A stretch of 57,986 bases of DNA from Lachnospiraceae bacterium (lineage in GTDB: Bacteria > Bacillota > Clostridia > Lachnospirales > Lachnospiraceae): assembly GCA_014804445.1 (NCBI GenBank), contig JAAUZU010000031.1:6092-64077 (forward strand), written 5' to 3'. Of this stretch, positions 20,569-30,114 are shown one piece after another. Made by a program: the position numbers and the translations under genes. The stretch's first letter is position 1, and each line of letters starts with the position of its first letter. Under the pieces are notes generated by a model that saw nothing but the letters and a program-made list of their open reading frames with translations, was not told the DNA's origin and did not search any database.

Positions 20569-22100
20569 GTACAGTCCCATATGTCAGTCGCCCAGTCCGC
20601 ATAAAAATCGGGCTCATGGCAGACCATCAAAATACTTCCTTTATAATCTTGTAATGCCTGTTTCAGTGCATCTTTTGCGTCCGTGTCCAGATGATTGGTG
20701 GGCTCGTCTAAAAGCAGGATATTGGTTTCCCTGTTTATCAGCTTGCACAACCGTACCTTTGCCTGTTCGCCTCCGCTCAATACTTTAACCTTGCTTTCAA
20801 TGTGTTTGGTGGTCAGACCGCATTTTGCGAGGGCAGAGCGCACTTCATACTGTGTCATGGAAGGAAATTCCTTCCAGATTTCCTCTATGCAGGTGGTTTC
20901 TATGCCGGAAGGCATTTCTTGTTCAAAGTACCCGATGTGCAGGTAATCGCCCTGTTCCACAGTGCCGGAAAGCGGTGGAATCAGACCTAAAATACTCTTT
21001 AACAAGGTGGTTTTTCCGATACCGTTAGAGCCAATCAGGGCAATTTTTTGTCCTCTTTCCATGGTAAGCGTCAGTGGAGAAGAGAGGGGCTCATCGTAGC
21101 CGATGACAAGCTCTGATGTCTGGAAGATATAGCGCCCGGGTGTGCGCGCCTCCCGAAAGAGAAACTCCGGTTTGGCTTTTTCCCCTGCAAGCTCTATCAG
21201 CTCCATTTTGTCCAGCTTTTTCTGGCGGGACATTGCCATGTTGCGGGTGGAAACCCGCGCCTTGTTTCGGGAGACAAAATCCTTTAACTCGGCGATTTCC
21301 TTTTGCTGTCTGTTGTAGGCAGCCTCTAACTGCGCTTTTTTCATGGCATAAACTTCCTGAAACTTATCGTAATCGCCCACATAGCGCGTCAGCTTCTGGT
21401 TGTCCATATGATAAATCAGATTGACAACACTGTTCAGAAAAGGGATATCATGGGAAATCAGGATAAAAGCGTTCTCGTACTCTGTGAGATACCGTTTCAG
21501 CCATGTAATATGCTCTGCATCAAGATAGTTTGTCGGCTCGTCCAGCAGCAGGATATCCGGTTTTTCCAAGAGAAGCTTACCCAACAGCACTTTGGTGCGT
21601 TGTCCGCCGCTTAAATCCGTTACATCCCTATCAAGGCCTAAATCCAAAAGCCCAAGTGCTCTGGCAACCTCTTCAACCTTTGCGTCAATCATATAGAAAT
21701 CGTGCATGGTGAGTAAATCCTGTATGGTTCCTAACTCTTCCATGTACCGCTCCAGTTCTTCTTCGGAGGCATCGCCCATCTTGTCACAGATATCGTTCAT
21801 CTGGCGCTCCAGCTCGAAGAGGAAATCAAAGGCGGAAGCAAGCACTTGACGGAGCGTCATGCCTTCTTTTAGTACGGTGTGCTGGTCGAGATAGCCCACG
21901 CGGACATTTTTTGCCCATTCTACTTTTCCCTCGTCCGGCATAAGACTGCCTGTAATAATACTCATAAAGGTTGACTTTCCTTCGCCGTTTGCTCCGATTA
22001 AGCCGATATGTTCGCCTTTGAGCAGGCGGAAAGACACGTCGGTAAAAATGGCGCGATCACCAAAGCCATGGGTTAAGTTTTCCACATTTAAAATACTCAT
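20544..22100 (-). CDS. ABC-F family ATPase (YkpA/YbiT-like)
   Basis: A 518-residue protein with two ABC domains and no membrane segment. Domain 1 has GANGEGKS (Walker A, about 36-43), LSGGQRTK and LLLDEPTNYLD. Domain 2 has GSNGIGKT, LSGGEQAKVR and LLLDEPTNHLD. The linker between them (about 235-310) is a charged coiled coil. ABC-F proteins bind the ribosomal E site and relieve stalled translation; some give antibiotic resistance, but this subtype is usually a housekeeping factor. Length and linker match the YkpA/YbiT group. Monocistronic, convergent with the lipoprotein gene. Confidence 0.92.
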   Translation of the reverse strand: MSILNVENLTHGFGDRAIFTDVSFRLLKGEHIGLIGANGEGKSTFMSIITGSLMPDEGKVEWAKNVRVGYLDQHTVLKEGMTLRQVLASAFDFLFELERQMNDICDKMGDASEEELERYMEELGTIQDLLTMHDFYMIDAKVEEVARALGLLDLGLDRDVTDLSGGQRTKVLLGKLLLEKPDILLLDEPTNYLDAEHITWLKRYLTEYENAFILISHDIPFLNSVVNLIYHMDNQKLTRYVGDYDKFQEVYAMKKAQLEAAYNRQQKEIAELKDFVSRNKARVSTRNMAMSRQKKLDKMELIELAGEKAKPEFLFREARTPGRYIFQTSELVIGYDEPLSSPLTLTMERGQKIALIGSNGIGKTTLLKSILGLIPPLSGTVEQGDYLHIGYFEQEMPSGIETTCIEEIWKEFPSMTQYEVRSALAKCGLTTKHIESKVKVLSGGEQAKVRLCKLINRETNILLLDEPTNHLDTDAKDALKQALQDYKGSILMVCHEPDFYADWATDIWDCTKWTTRII

Positions 22101-22272
22101 AGATCATTTTCTCCTGCCGCTTTATGCAGTCTGCTTTTGTGCAAATGTCGGCAATAAGGAGTATAGCAAAGATATTTGCTTCCCGCAATCCCCACTTATA
22201 TGGTAAAATGTATGTACTAACAAAAAATGGGTACACTTGTAGTATAAGTTCAGGGTAAAATGGAGGGAAATT

Positions 22273-22830
22273 ATGAAGAAAGCAGTTATTTTACTTACGG
22301 TTCTTTTATCGTCTGCAATGCTGGCTGCCTGCGGCAAAAAAGACAGCAATACATCCGGCGGCGGTAATGGCGGGGACGCCGCATTTGGAGAGGCTTCTAT
22401 GGAGGATCTGAAGGCGGCAGTGGTTGATGTGCTGGGTGAAAATTATTGGCCGAATATGGCGATGGAGGAAGAAATGTTTTCCCAGATATACGGCGTGACT
22501 TCTGATATGTATGAAGAATATTTTGCAGAGACGCCAATGATCAGCACCAATGTAGATACACTTATCATTGTGAAAGCGAAGGACGGAAAGGTTTCGGCGG
22601 TTGAGGATGCGCTCAATGCCTATCGTGACAATCTGGTAAATGACACGATGCAGTATCCCATGAATATCAGTAAAATCCAGTCTTCGCGGATAGAAACTTT
22701 CGGAAATTATGTCTGCTTTGTACAGTTGGGCGCGGATGTATCGGATGCGGAAGAGGAGGCAGCAATCCTGCAGTGTCAGGAGGAGAATGAGAAAGCGATT
22801 GATGCGATTCGCGCTGCACTCTCAAAGTAA
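22273..22830 (+). CDS. DUF4358 lipoprotein
   Basis: A 185-residue lipoprotein: lipobox AAC (Cys20), a Ser/Gly-rich linker, then a compact domain starting about residue 45 that matches DUF4358 (SMEDLKAAVVDVLGENYWP at the start; KVSAVEDALNAYRDNLV in the middle). GGAGG precedes the ATG. In Lachnospiraceae such proteins sit with MBOAT and DHHW genes, as here, 36 nt before the MBOAT gene. A role in surface-polymer acylation is inferred from this association. Confidence 0.82.
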   Translation: MKKAVILLTVLLSSAMLAACGKKDSNTSGGGNGGDAAFGEASMEDLKAAVVDVLGENYWPNMAMEEEMFSQIYGVTSDMYEEYFAETPMISTNVDTLIIVKAKDGKVSAVEDALNAYRDNLVNDTMQYPMNISKIQSSRIETFGNYVCFVQLGADVSDAEEEAAILQCQEENEKAIDAIRAALSK

Positions 22831-22866
22831 TTTTGACACAGCTTGCGGTATACATGAGGTATAAAC

Positions 22867-24252
22867 ATGGTATTTTCCAGTATACTTTTTCTATTTAGGT
22901 TTTTACCGGTTTTTCTTATCTTATATTTTATGGTTCCGAAGAGGGCGAGAAATCTCGTCCTCTTTTTGGGAAGCCTTGTTTTTTATGCATGGGGCGAGCC
23001 TGTCTATGTTGTTTTAATGCTTTTTTCCACATTGTCGGACTATATACACGGACTGCTGATAGACCGCTATCGTGGAAAGCGAGCCGCTACATGCTTTTTG
23101 GTATCTTCCGTTGTCATTAATCTGGGTCTGCTGGGATTTTTCAAGTACAGCGGGCTGAATCTGCCGCTTCCCATCGGCATTTCCTTTTATACTTTCCAGA
23201 CCATGTCCTATACCATCGACGTCTATCGGGGCGAGGTAGAGGCACAGAAAAATATCCTGGATTTTGGCGTGTTTGTCGCAATGTTTCCGCAATTAATAGC
23301 AGGTCCCATCGTCAAGTATAAGGTGGTGGCAAAAGAACTGCGCACGCGACAAGCCTCTCTGGAGGATATGGCAGAGGGAGCCGGCAGGTTTATTATCGGT
23401 CTGGGAAAAAAAGTTTTGCTTGCCAATAACATTGGGCAGCTTTTTGTGGAGGCTGCCGGAACAGCACAGGAAAATTTAAGTCTGCTTATGGCGTGGCTGG
23501 GTATTCTGGCGTATGCTTTTCAGATATATTTTGATTTTTCCGGATATTCCGACATGGCAATCGGTCTGGGCAGAATCATGGGCTTTCACTTTCCTGAAAA
23601 CTTTAACTATCCTTATACGGCAGTCAGCGTCACGGATTTCTGGCGGCGCTGGCATATGTCCTTGAGCAGTTGGTTTCGGGAATATGTCTATATTCCGCTT
23701 GGCGGCAACCGTAAGGGGTTGAGGCGGCAGCTTTTAAACATTGTGATTGTTTGGTCCCTGACCGGTATCTGGCATGGTGCAGGCTGGAATTTCCTGTTGT
23801 GGGGCATGTGGTTTGCCGTATTTTTAATTTTGGAAAAAGTCATTTTAGGAAAAGCGCTTGCAAATCTGCCGAAGTTTGCCGGTTGGATTTACACCATGGC
23901 GGTGGTGCTGGTAAGCTGGTGCTTCTTTTCTCTGGAAAAAACGGATACCATCATACGCTTCTTAAAGTCCATGTTCGGTATTGGCAGAGCGGGACTTGCC
24001 AATCAAGAAGCATGGTATATGCTGGGTAATTATGCGGTACTGCTTGCAATACTGGCAATCGGTGCGCTGCCGCTTGGAAAGAAAGCGGTGGAGTGGATAA
24101 AAGTGCGGTGCGCCAAAGAGACAAAAGCCGGTTCGGTTCCGGCAGTTTGTTTCGGGATTGCAGAAAAGCTGTTTTTCGTGGCCGTATTGCTGTTATCTAT
24201 AGCCAATATTGTGGATGCATCTTACAATCCTTTTCTCTATTTCAGGTTTTAA
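22867..24252 (+). CDS. MBOAT-family O-acyltransferase (AlgI/DltB-like)
   Basis: A 461-residue polytopic membrane protein of typical AlgI length. The catalytic centre of the family is visible: the FDFSGYSDMAIGLGR segment (about 220-234), the WRRWHMSLSSWFREYVY segment, and the invariant His in WSLTGIWHGAGWNF. These enzymes move acyl groups across the membrane for O-acetylation of surface polysaccharides or D-alanylation. TGAGGT lies 6 nt before the ATG. The next gene, a DHHW protein, would act as the extracytoplasmic transferase, so the two form an acylation machine. Confidence 0.92.
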   Translation: MVFSSILFLFRFLPVFLILYFMVPKRARNLVLFLGSLVFYAWGEPVYVVLMLFSTLSDYIHGLLIDRYRGKRAATCFLVSSVVINLGLLGFFKYSGLNLPLPIGISFYTFQTMSYTIDVYRGEVEAQKNILDFGVFVAMFPQLIAGPIVKYKVVAKELRTRQASLEDMAEGAGRFIIGLGKKVLLANNIGQLFVEAAGTAQENLSLLMAWLGILAYAFQIYFDFSGYSDMAIGLGRIMGFHFPENFNYPYTAVSVTDFWRRWHMSLSSWFREYVYIPLGGNRKGLRRQLLNIVIVWSLTGIWHGAGWNFLLWGMWFAVFLILEKVILGKALANLPKFAGWIYTMAVVLVSWCFFSLEKTDTIIRFLKSMFGIGRAGLANQEAWYMLGNYAVLLAILAIGALPLGKKAVEWIKVRCAKETKAGSVPAVCFGIAEKLFFVAVLLLSIANIVDASYNPFLYFRF

Positions 24253-24263
24253 GGAGGATTTCG

Positions 24264-25433
24264 ATGAAGAAGATAAATGCGGTGATTACCTTATTGCTTT
24301 TGGGCGGAATCCTGCTTGGACTGGCAGTTGCGGATATCTGCACACCAGACAGGTTGTTTTCCGAATATGAAAACCGGATTCTTGCCTCCAAACCGGATTT
24401 CAGCTTAAAAGATCTGTTTGACGGAAGCTATACGGAAGATTATGAAACCTATGTGACAGACCAGTTTGTAGAGCGGGATAGGTGGATTTTTATAAAAACC
24501 ATGACGGATGTACTGCTGGGAAAGAAGGAGATAAACGGTGTTTATCTGGCAAAGGACAAGACATTGATTGAAAAACATGTGCCGGAGGACATCAAACCGG
24601 AAGTGGCAGCACAGAAGCTTGCGCTATTGCAGCGTCTGATGGAATGGCAGGAGGGAAGGGAGAACGGAGCACTTCATATTATACTGGTGCCAACGGCGGA
24701 TAATATTCTGGCTGATAAGCTTCCGGACCATGCTGTTTATTATGAACAACAAGAGTTGCTGGAACAAGTTCAGGAAATGGCAGGCAGTTGTGCTATAGAT
24801 GTGACTGACAGCTTACAGGCGCACAGAGAAGAATATATTTATTACGGAACAGACCATCACTGGACGACCAGAGGCGCGTATTACGGATATCTGGCATGGG
24901 CAGAGACAGTAGGAGTGACACCTGTGTCATATGATGTGCAGACTGTATCCACAGACTTTTTGGGTACCTTACATTCCAAAACGAATCTGCCGGTAAAGCC
25001 TGATACCATAGAAGCCTATCTTCCTGTCGTTTTACGAAAAATACAGGGAAGCGGTGCGTCCGACGGCGGAGCCATGCAGGTCTACTACGATTTTTCTGAG
25101 GAAGGCAGGGATTCTCTCTACGAGGAAAAACATCTGGAGACAAAAAATAAGTATGGCTATTTTCTGGACGATAATCATCCGTTTATCCGCATTGAGACAG
25201 GTGCGCAGGATCCGGCGGCAGAAGGAAAAAAGCTGTTTGTCATCAAGGATTCTTACGCAAACTGTTTGATTCCTTTTCTGACGGAGCATTATGAGACGAT
25301 TTATGTGTTGGATTTGCGATATTACAAGGCGCCGTTGTTTTCTCTGCTGGAGGAGTGCGGTGCAGAAGGAAATATGGATATTCTGGTACTGTATAATGTA
25401 ATTCATTTTATAGAAGAATTTCAATATTATTAG
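24264..25433 (+). CDS. DHHW-family (AlgJ/AlgX-like) extracytoplasmic acetyltransferase partner
   Basis: A 389-residue protein with an N-terminal signal anchor (about 5-24) and a long exported domain. The motif TDHHWTTRGAYYGY (about 198-211) is the DHHW/SGNH catalytic signature and IKDSYANCL near residue 330 supplies the Ser block. It is expected to transfer acetyl groups delivered by the MBOAT partner to a cell-surface polymer. ATG at 24264 follows AAGGAGG by 6 nt and lies 11 nt after the MBOAT stop; a much longer in-frame start would overlap the MBOAT gene by 160 bp. A terminator follows. Confidence 0.88.
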   Translation: MKKINAVITLLLLGGILLGLAVADICTPDRLFSEYENRILASKPDFSLKDLFDGSYTEDYETYVTDQFVERDRWIFIKTMTDVLLGKKEINGVYLAKDKTLIEKHVPEDIKPEVAAQKLALLQRLMEWQEGRENGALHIILVPTADNILADKLPDHAVYYEQQELLEQVQEMAGSCAIDVTDSLQAHREEYIYYGTDHHWTTRGAYYGYLAWAETVGVTPVSYDVQTVSTDFLGTLHSKTNLPVKPDTIEAYLPVVLRKIQGSGASDGGAMQVYYDFSEEGRDSLYEEKHLETKNKYGYFLDDNHPFIRIETGAQDPAAEGKKLFVIKDSYANCLIPFLTEHYETIYVLDLRYYKAPLFSLLEECGAEGNMDILVLYNVIHFIEEFQYY

Positions 25434-25444
25434 AAATGGATAAA

Positions 25445-25475
25445 AGGAGCCCACACCATCTTGATGTGAGCTCCT
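25445..25475. terminator. Hairpin terminator between DHHW gene and flotillin
   Basis: AGGAGCCCACA (25445-25455) pairs with TGTGAGCTCCT (25465-25475) with one mismatch, followed by ATTTATAAAAG. It lies between convergent genes. Confidence 0.65.
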
Positions 25476-25519
25476 GATTTATAAAAGTGTTTTAGGGGTA
25501 CATGACCATGAAGTTACTC

Positions 25520-27019
25520 TTAAGCCTGTGAAGTTCCCTCTGCCTCATCCTTAAAAGCAGCTTTCGCCGCGTCGCCGGAGGTTTTGTTCATCAGCCCGGC
25601 TGCTGCGCCTGCGCCTAAGAAACCGGAAAGAACTGCGTTCAAATCTACGCCGGTGGATTCTTTTAAGCCGTCTGTTACCTGATTTAAGGTGTTCATAACA
25701 TCCTTCATCAGCTTGGTAGAGTTGCCGTCACCGTACATGGTAATCTTGTCAACCTTTGCAAGAGGCTCGGCAGCGTTTCTTACCACGTCGGGCAGAGCCT
25801 TGAAGTACATTTCAAGTACGGCAGCCTCGCCCATCTTCGCCATAGCTTCCGCTTTCTTCTCAATACCTTCTGCCTCGGCAACTGCTTTTGCCTGAATTGC
25901 TTCTGCTTCCGCAAGTCCCTTGATACGGATACCTTCTGCTTCCTGCTCTTTTGCATATTTCTCAGCTTCTGCCTGTATCTTTAAGGCTTCCGCCTGCTGG
26001 GACAGCTCATATCTCTTTGCTTCTGCTTCACGCTGGCGCTGGTAAAGCTGTGCGTCCGCCTGCTGCTGTTTTGCAAACTTCTCAGCTTCCGCTTTCTTCT
26101 TAACCTGTGCATCAAGCGCCTGCTCCATAACCTCGGCTTCTTTTTGCTTTAAGAGAATCTCCTTCTCCTGTTTTGCAATGTTGGCGTTGGCAGTAGTAAT
26201 TTCAATCGTCTTACGCTGCTCTTCCTGTTGAATCTGATAAGCGGCATCGGCTTCTGCCTTCTTGGCATCGGAAACACGCTTTAATTCCGCCTGCGTAATG
26301 GCAAGTTCATTGTTCTTCTGAGCGATATCCGTCTGTGCGGCAATCTGCGCTTCATTGGCTTCACGCTGTGCGTTTGCCTGTGCCTTTGCAATTTCCTTCT
26401 CGCTTTCTGCTCTGGAAATTGCTGCATTTTTCTGAATCTTTACAATATTGTCAACACCGAGGTTTTCGATAACGCCGTTGGAGTCCACAAAGTTCTGCAC
26501 GTTGAAGCTTACGATGTCAAGACCCATGGCAGCCAGATCGGGCTCTGCGTTTTCCTTTACAAGGGAGGCAAATTTCTGACGGTCGCTGACCATTTCCTCC
26601 AAGTTCATCTTACCTACGATTTCACGCATATTACCTTCCAGCACTTCTCGGGCAACCTGTGCGATATAATCGGTTTTTCTGTTCAGGAAGTTTTGTGCTG
26701 CAAGACTTAAATTTTCAGGTATAACACTGATTTTGACATTGACTGCGGCGTCCACCCGAATATTGATGTAGTCGGCGGTAGGAACAGCGCTTGAGGTCTT
26801 TACGTCAATGGGAATCAACTGCAGATTCAATTCATCCTTTTTCTCTAAGAAAGGAATCTTGATGCCCGCCCGTCCGATTAAAATCTTGGGGCGCTTGCGC
26901 AGACCGGAAATGATATAAGCGGTATCCGGCGATGCCTTGACATATCCTGTAATCAGGATAATCAGAACAAAAATAACGGCAGCGGCAATAGGAACAACTT
27001 TGAATAAGATGTCGTACAT
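25520..27019 (-). CDS. Flotillin-family membrane scaffold protein
   Basis: A 499-residue protein: N-terminal membrane anchor (about 7-27), an SPFH/PHB domain (about 35-215) and a long coiled-coil region (about 220-415) with repeated EA/AE dipeptides, the flotillin hallmark, then a glycine-rich end. Flotillins organise membrane microdomains and associated complexes such as secretion or signalling proteins. In Bacillus, floT pairs with an NfeD-like gene (yuaF); none is adjacent here, so it appears to stand alone. Transcribed leftward and divergent from 27222. Confidence 0.92.
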   Translation of the reverse strand: MYDILFKVVPIAAAVIFVLIILITGYVKASPDTAYIISGLRKRPKILIGRAGIKIPFLEKKDELNLQLIPIDVKTSSAVPTADYINIRVDAAVNVKISVIPENLSLAAQNFLNRKTDYIAQVAREVLEGNMREIVGKMNLEEMVSDRQKFASLVKENAEPDLAAMGLDIVSFNVQNFVDSNGVIENLGVDNIVKIQKNAAISRAESEKEIAKAQANAQREANEAQIAAQTDIAQKNNELAITQAELKRVSDAKKAEADAAYQIQQEEQRKTIEITTANANIAKQEKEILLKQKEAEVMEQALDAQVKKKAEAEKFAKQQQADAQLYQRQREAEAKRYELSQQAEALKIQAEAEKYAKEQEAEGIRIKGLAEAEAIQAKAVAEAEGIEKKAEAMAKMGEAAVLEMYFKALPDVVRNAAEPLAKVDKITMYGDGNSTKLMKDVMNTLNQVTDGLKESTGVDLNAVLSGFLGAGAAAGLMNKTSGDAAKAAFKDEAEGTSQA

Positions 27020-27149
27020 ATATGTATCTCCTTCTCTTTTTGTGGGGCTATCCCCAATCTGATACTACTATTTTATCATATTTTACAAAAATGTATAGTA
27101 GAAGAAGCGTACATTAGCAGGGATATTGTGGCAGAAAAAGCACTATCAT

Positions 27150-27178
27150 TTGTCAGTTCGCCGGCTTTGTGTTATGAT
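27150..27178 (+). promoter_or_regulatory. Promoter for the 27222-29330 gene group
   Basis: TTGTCA (27150-27155), a 17-nt spacer and TATGAT (27173-27178), 44 nt upstream of the first ATG. Confidence 0.7.
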
Positions 27179-27221
27179 GTAGCTGTTTGGTAGAAATGGC
27201 GGCATTTGCGGGAGGAAATTT

Positions 27222-27731
27222 ATGTTTACGGACATAGAGCTTTTACAACTAAAAAACGCTGTCAGCCACATCCTGCATGTGCCCGGAAATTATACGGGAA
27301 GCGTGCTTGAGATGGCGATAGTGGCTGATTATAATCTGCCGGTGGGTACCCTGCGTGAGGAGTGCCGTCAGATTGCAGACATGCTGAAAAAGCAGAACGA
27401 GACTTTTCGCAATGTACGGCTCAATCTGATAAGATGGATTTCGGATGCACAAATGGAAAAAGAAGTGATACCTTTGTCATTTCTGCTGGCGGGACGGGCT
27501 TTTGCGGACGAAGCGGCTGTGGAAAAGACAGTAAAAACACTGGACGAGCTTTTTCGGCAGTTAAAGCTGTTTTACGCACGTTCCAAAGTGATTTTGGTTT
27601 TGACGGATGGCAGTTACCGGACAGAAAATAAAAATGCGGTTAAAGAGTACCTGCAGCCTTTTCTGGCAAGAAAGCTTCTGCTGCTGCAAAATGGGGAGCA
27701 GATTCCCGGTATCAGGCTGTTTATGGCATAA
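27222..27731 (+). CDS. Uncharacterised protein, possible degenerate vWA-like fold
   Basis: A 169-residue soluble protein. I do not recognise a family. A central strand KVILVLTDGSY resembles the end of von Willebrand A domains, and VLEMAIVADYNLP near residue 30 sits where the metal site DxSxS would be, but that motif is absent. Any vWA relation is therefore speculative. GGGAGG lies 8 nt before the ATG. It is first in a group with the HAD phosphatase (43 nt later) and rsmA, under the promoter at 27150. Confidence 0.6.
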   Translation: MFTDIELLQLKNAVSHILHVPGNYTGSVLEMAIVADYNLPVGTLREECRQIADMLKKQNETFRNVRLNLIRWISDAQMEKEVIPLSFLLAGRAFADEAAVEKTVKTLDELFRQLKLFYARSKVILVLTDGSYRTENKNAVKEYLQPFLARKLLLLQNGEQIPGIRLFMA

Positions 27732-27774
27732 GAGAGCCGGCCTCATGCAGGTCTGGCTATGGAGGGAAGAAAAA

Positions 27775-28437
27775 GTGGACAAAGAAATAAAAGCAGTTGT
27801 ATTTGACATGGACGGCGTGCTGTTTGACACGGAAAAGCTTTTTCTGGACACTTATAAAGAGGTGGCGGGCGAAAAAGGGATACCATATAGTGAGAAAGCC
27901 GTGATGGGTTGTATCGGGCTGAACAGCAAAGACACAGAGGCGCTTTTTAAACAGGAATACGGCGCGGATTTTCCTTTTGAAGAATACCATGCAATGTGTA
28001 CGGAGCGCGCCCGCAGGAAAATTGCGGAGCAGGGACTGCCCATGAAGCGGGGAGTCCGCGAGCTGCTGGCATACTTGAAAGAGGAAGGTTATCGGATTGC
28101 GCTTGCTTCCTCCACAAGCAGGCGTGGTGTTTTGGGGCATCTCGACCGTGCGGGAATTACGTCATTTTTCGAGGTTATCATAGGCGGAGATATGATAGAG
28201 CATGGAAAGCCGGAGCCGGATATTTATCTGCGCGCCTGTGAGGAGCTGGGAATAAATCCGACAGATACGCTTGCAATCGAGGACTCTCCAAATGGAATCC
28301 GTTCTGCCCATGCGGCGGGGCTAAAGCCCATTATGGTGCCGGATTTGATTGCACCGACGCCGGAAATAGAGCGCCTGCTGTATGCAAAATGTGAAAGTCT
28401 GGAAGATGTAAAAGAAATGCTTGTAAAGCAGAAGTAA
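27775..28437 (+). CDS. HAD-superfamily phosphatase, beta-phosphoglucomutase-like
   Basis: A 220-residue HAD hydrolase. Motif I is VVFDMDGVLFDTE (nucleophile Asp10), motif II ASSTS (Ser about 110), motif III GKPEPDIY (Lys about 144) and motif IV EDSPNGIRSA. A helical cap (about 18-85) follows motif I, as in beta-phosphoglucomutase and phosphoglycolate phosphatase. The substrate cannot be fixed by eye. The GTG at 27775 is chosen because GGAGGG lies about 8 nt upstream; a longer in-frame extension overlaps the previous gene and encodes unlikely sequence. Confidence 0.88.
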   Translation: MDKEIKAVVFDMDGVLFDTEKLFLDTYKEVAGEKGIPYSEKAVMGCIGLNSKDTEALFKQEYGADFPFEEYHAMCTERARRKIAEQGLPMKRGVRELLAYLKEEGYRIALASSTSRRGVLGHLDRAGITSFFEVIIGGDMIEHGKPEPDIYLRACEELGINPTDTLAIEDSPNGIRSAHAAGLKPIMVPDLIAPTPEIERLLYAKCESLEDVKEMLVKQK

Positions 28438-28469
28438 GCAGCCGTCCGTGCGGCAGAATGAGAGGAAAT

Positions 28470-29330
28470 ATGGCTACACTGGGAATTCCACAGAATACAA
28501 TTTCAATCCTGCAAAAGTATCAGTTCGTGTTTCAAAAAAAGTACGGGCAGAATTTTTTGGTGGATACACATGTACTGGAAAAAATCATGGATGCGGCTGA
28601 AATTACGAAGGAGGACTGTGTTGTGGAAATCGGTCCGGGGATTGGCACCATGACCCAGTATCTGGCAGAGCGCGCGGGGGCAGTAGTGGCGGTGGAGATT
28701 GACAAAAAGCTGATACCGATTCTGGAGGAAACCCTTGCGGCATACGACAATGTCACGGTTCTGAACGAGGATATCATAAAAGTAGACTTGAACCGCATTG
28801 TAGAGGAAAAAAACGGAGGAAGACCGGTTAAGGTGGTGGCAAATCTTCCCTATTATATTACAACGCCGATTATTATGAGTCTTTTTGAAAATCGCGTACC
28901 CTTGAAAAGCGTGACGGTGATGGTGCAGAAGGAAGTGGCGGAGCGTATGCAGGCGGGTCCGGGAACCAAGAATTACGGCGCGCTGTCTCTTGCGGTGCAG
29001 TACTATGCAAAGCCGGAAGTGGTGGCAAATGTGCCGCCAAACTGTTTTATTCCGAGACCGAATGTAGGAAGCGCAGTTATCAGGCTGACGCGGTATGAAG
29101 AATATCCGATTGCGGTAAAGGACGAAAATCTTTTGTTTGCGTTGATTCGTGCTTCCTTTAACCAGCGCCGCAAAACGCTTGCAAACAGCCTTTCCAATGC
29201 CGGGAACCTGTCTCTCTCAAGGGAACAGGTGGCGGCGGCTCTTGAAAAAATGCAGCTTTCTTCCACTGTGCGGGGGGAGGCGCTGACGTTGGCGCAGTTT
29301 GCAGAACTGGCTGACTTGCTTTGCTCATAA
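28470..29330 (+). CDS. rsmA: 16S rRNA dimethyladenosine transferase RsmA (KsgA)
   Basis: A 286-residue methyltransferase. The AdoMet-binding motif is VEIGPGIGTMTQYLAE (about 52-67), with VAVEIDK as the ribose-binding acidic loop. The catalytic NLPYY motif (about 125-129) is followed by ITTPI. It dimethylates two adjacent adenines near the 3' end of 16S rRNA in late 30S assembly. The start at 28470 is supported by GAGAGG 4 nt upstream; an in-frame ATG twelve bases earlier is possible. It belongs to the group starting at 27222. Confidence 0.95.
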   Translation: MATLGIPQNTISILQKYQFVFQKKYGQNFLVDTHVLEKIMDAAEITKEDCVVEIGPGIGTMTQYLAERAGAVVAVEIDKKLIPILEETLAAYDNVTVLNEDIIKVDLNRIVEEKNGGRPVKVVANLPYYITTPIIMSLFENRVPLKSVTVMVQKEVAERMQAGPGTKNYGALSLAVQYYAKPEVVANVPPNCFIPRPNVGSAVIRLTRYEEYPIAVKDENLLFALIRASFNQRRKTLANSLSNAGNLSLSREQVAAALEKMQLSSTVRGEALTLAQFAELADLLCS

Positions 29331-29368
29331 TTTGCTCATAAGAAAACAGATTTAGAAAATTATAGTCA

Positions 29369-29397
29369 TTGACAGCGAAAAAATGCAAGATTATAAT
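29369..29397 (+). promoter_or_regulatory. Consensus promoter for the three-paralogue operon
   Basis: TTGACA (29369-29374), 17 nt, TATAAT (29392-29397), perfect in both boxes, 49 nt before the lipoprotein ATG. It is probably strong and constitutive. Confidence 0.85.
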
Positions 29398-29446
29398 AGA
29401 AGAGATATATTTATTTAATATCATATAAGCATTGAGGAGGATAAAA

Positions 29447-30088
29447 ATGAAACGTATCAGTAAAATTGTAACAATGTTGTTGGCATGTATTATGCTGTTT
29501 TCCTTAGTAGGCTGTGGAAAAGCCGATACCGGAAAAGCTCTTTACGGCACATGGGCTATGGATGTTGATCTTTCCGAAGAACTGAACAGAGAGATGGGTG
29601 ATGAATTTGCAGGCTTTGACGGCAAGCTGGTTATCACATTGAAGTTTGACTTCAACGAAGACGGCAGCTTTAAGATGTATGCAGACAAAGAGGCTCTGAG
29701 GGAAAGCTTTGCAGGCTGGATGGATTCTTTTGTTGCATTTAGTTTAGATGTTATGTATGCACAGTTTGAGGATATGGGACTTTCCAGAGAGGAAGCTGAT
29801 GAGCTTGTACAGTCTTCGTATGATTGTACCATGGAAGAGTATATCCGTGCTATGATGGAAAGCTCTGTAGATATTGATGCAATGGCTGACGAGATGGAGA
29901 CAAAGGGTATCTGGGAAGCAAAGGGTGACAAGCTTTATATGTCCGAAGGCAGCAAGATTGATGTAAACAGCTTTGATATCTTTGAAGTTTCCGGCGATAC
30001 CCTCACTTTGAACCTTCCTGAGGGAGCAACCGACGACAGCGATATCCCGGGACTGTCCTATCCGTATAGCCTTCACAAAGTAAAATAA
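29447..30088 (+). CDS. Lipoprotein form of a duplicated extracytoplasmic domain
   Basis: A 213-residue lipoprotein: signal with VGC lipobox (Cys about 23), then one domain from about residue 32 to the end (GTWAMDVDLSEELNREMG; FDFNEDGSFKMYADKE; YSLHKVK at the end). The FDFNEDGSFKMY part with GTW start resembles lipocalin-like or META-type beta folds (inference). Almost the same domain recurs in the next gene (30745-31290), with DNA so alike that duplication must be recent. AGGAGG is 6 nt upstream of the ATG. First gene of the operon 29447-33230. Confidence 0.75.
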   Translation: MKRISKIVTMLLACIMLFSLVGCGKADTGKALYGTWAMDVDLSEELNREMGDEFAGFDGKLVITLKFDFNEDGSFKMYADKEALRESFAGWMDSFVAFSLDVMYAQFEDMGLSREEADELVQSSYDCTMEEYIRAMMESSVDIDAMADEMETKGIWEAKGDKLYMSEGSKIDVNSFDIFEVSGDTLTLNLPEGATDDSDIPGLSYPYSLHKVK

Positions 30089-30114
30089 GAAGGGAAAGTG
30101 CAAGAGGTAGATAA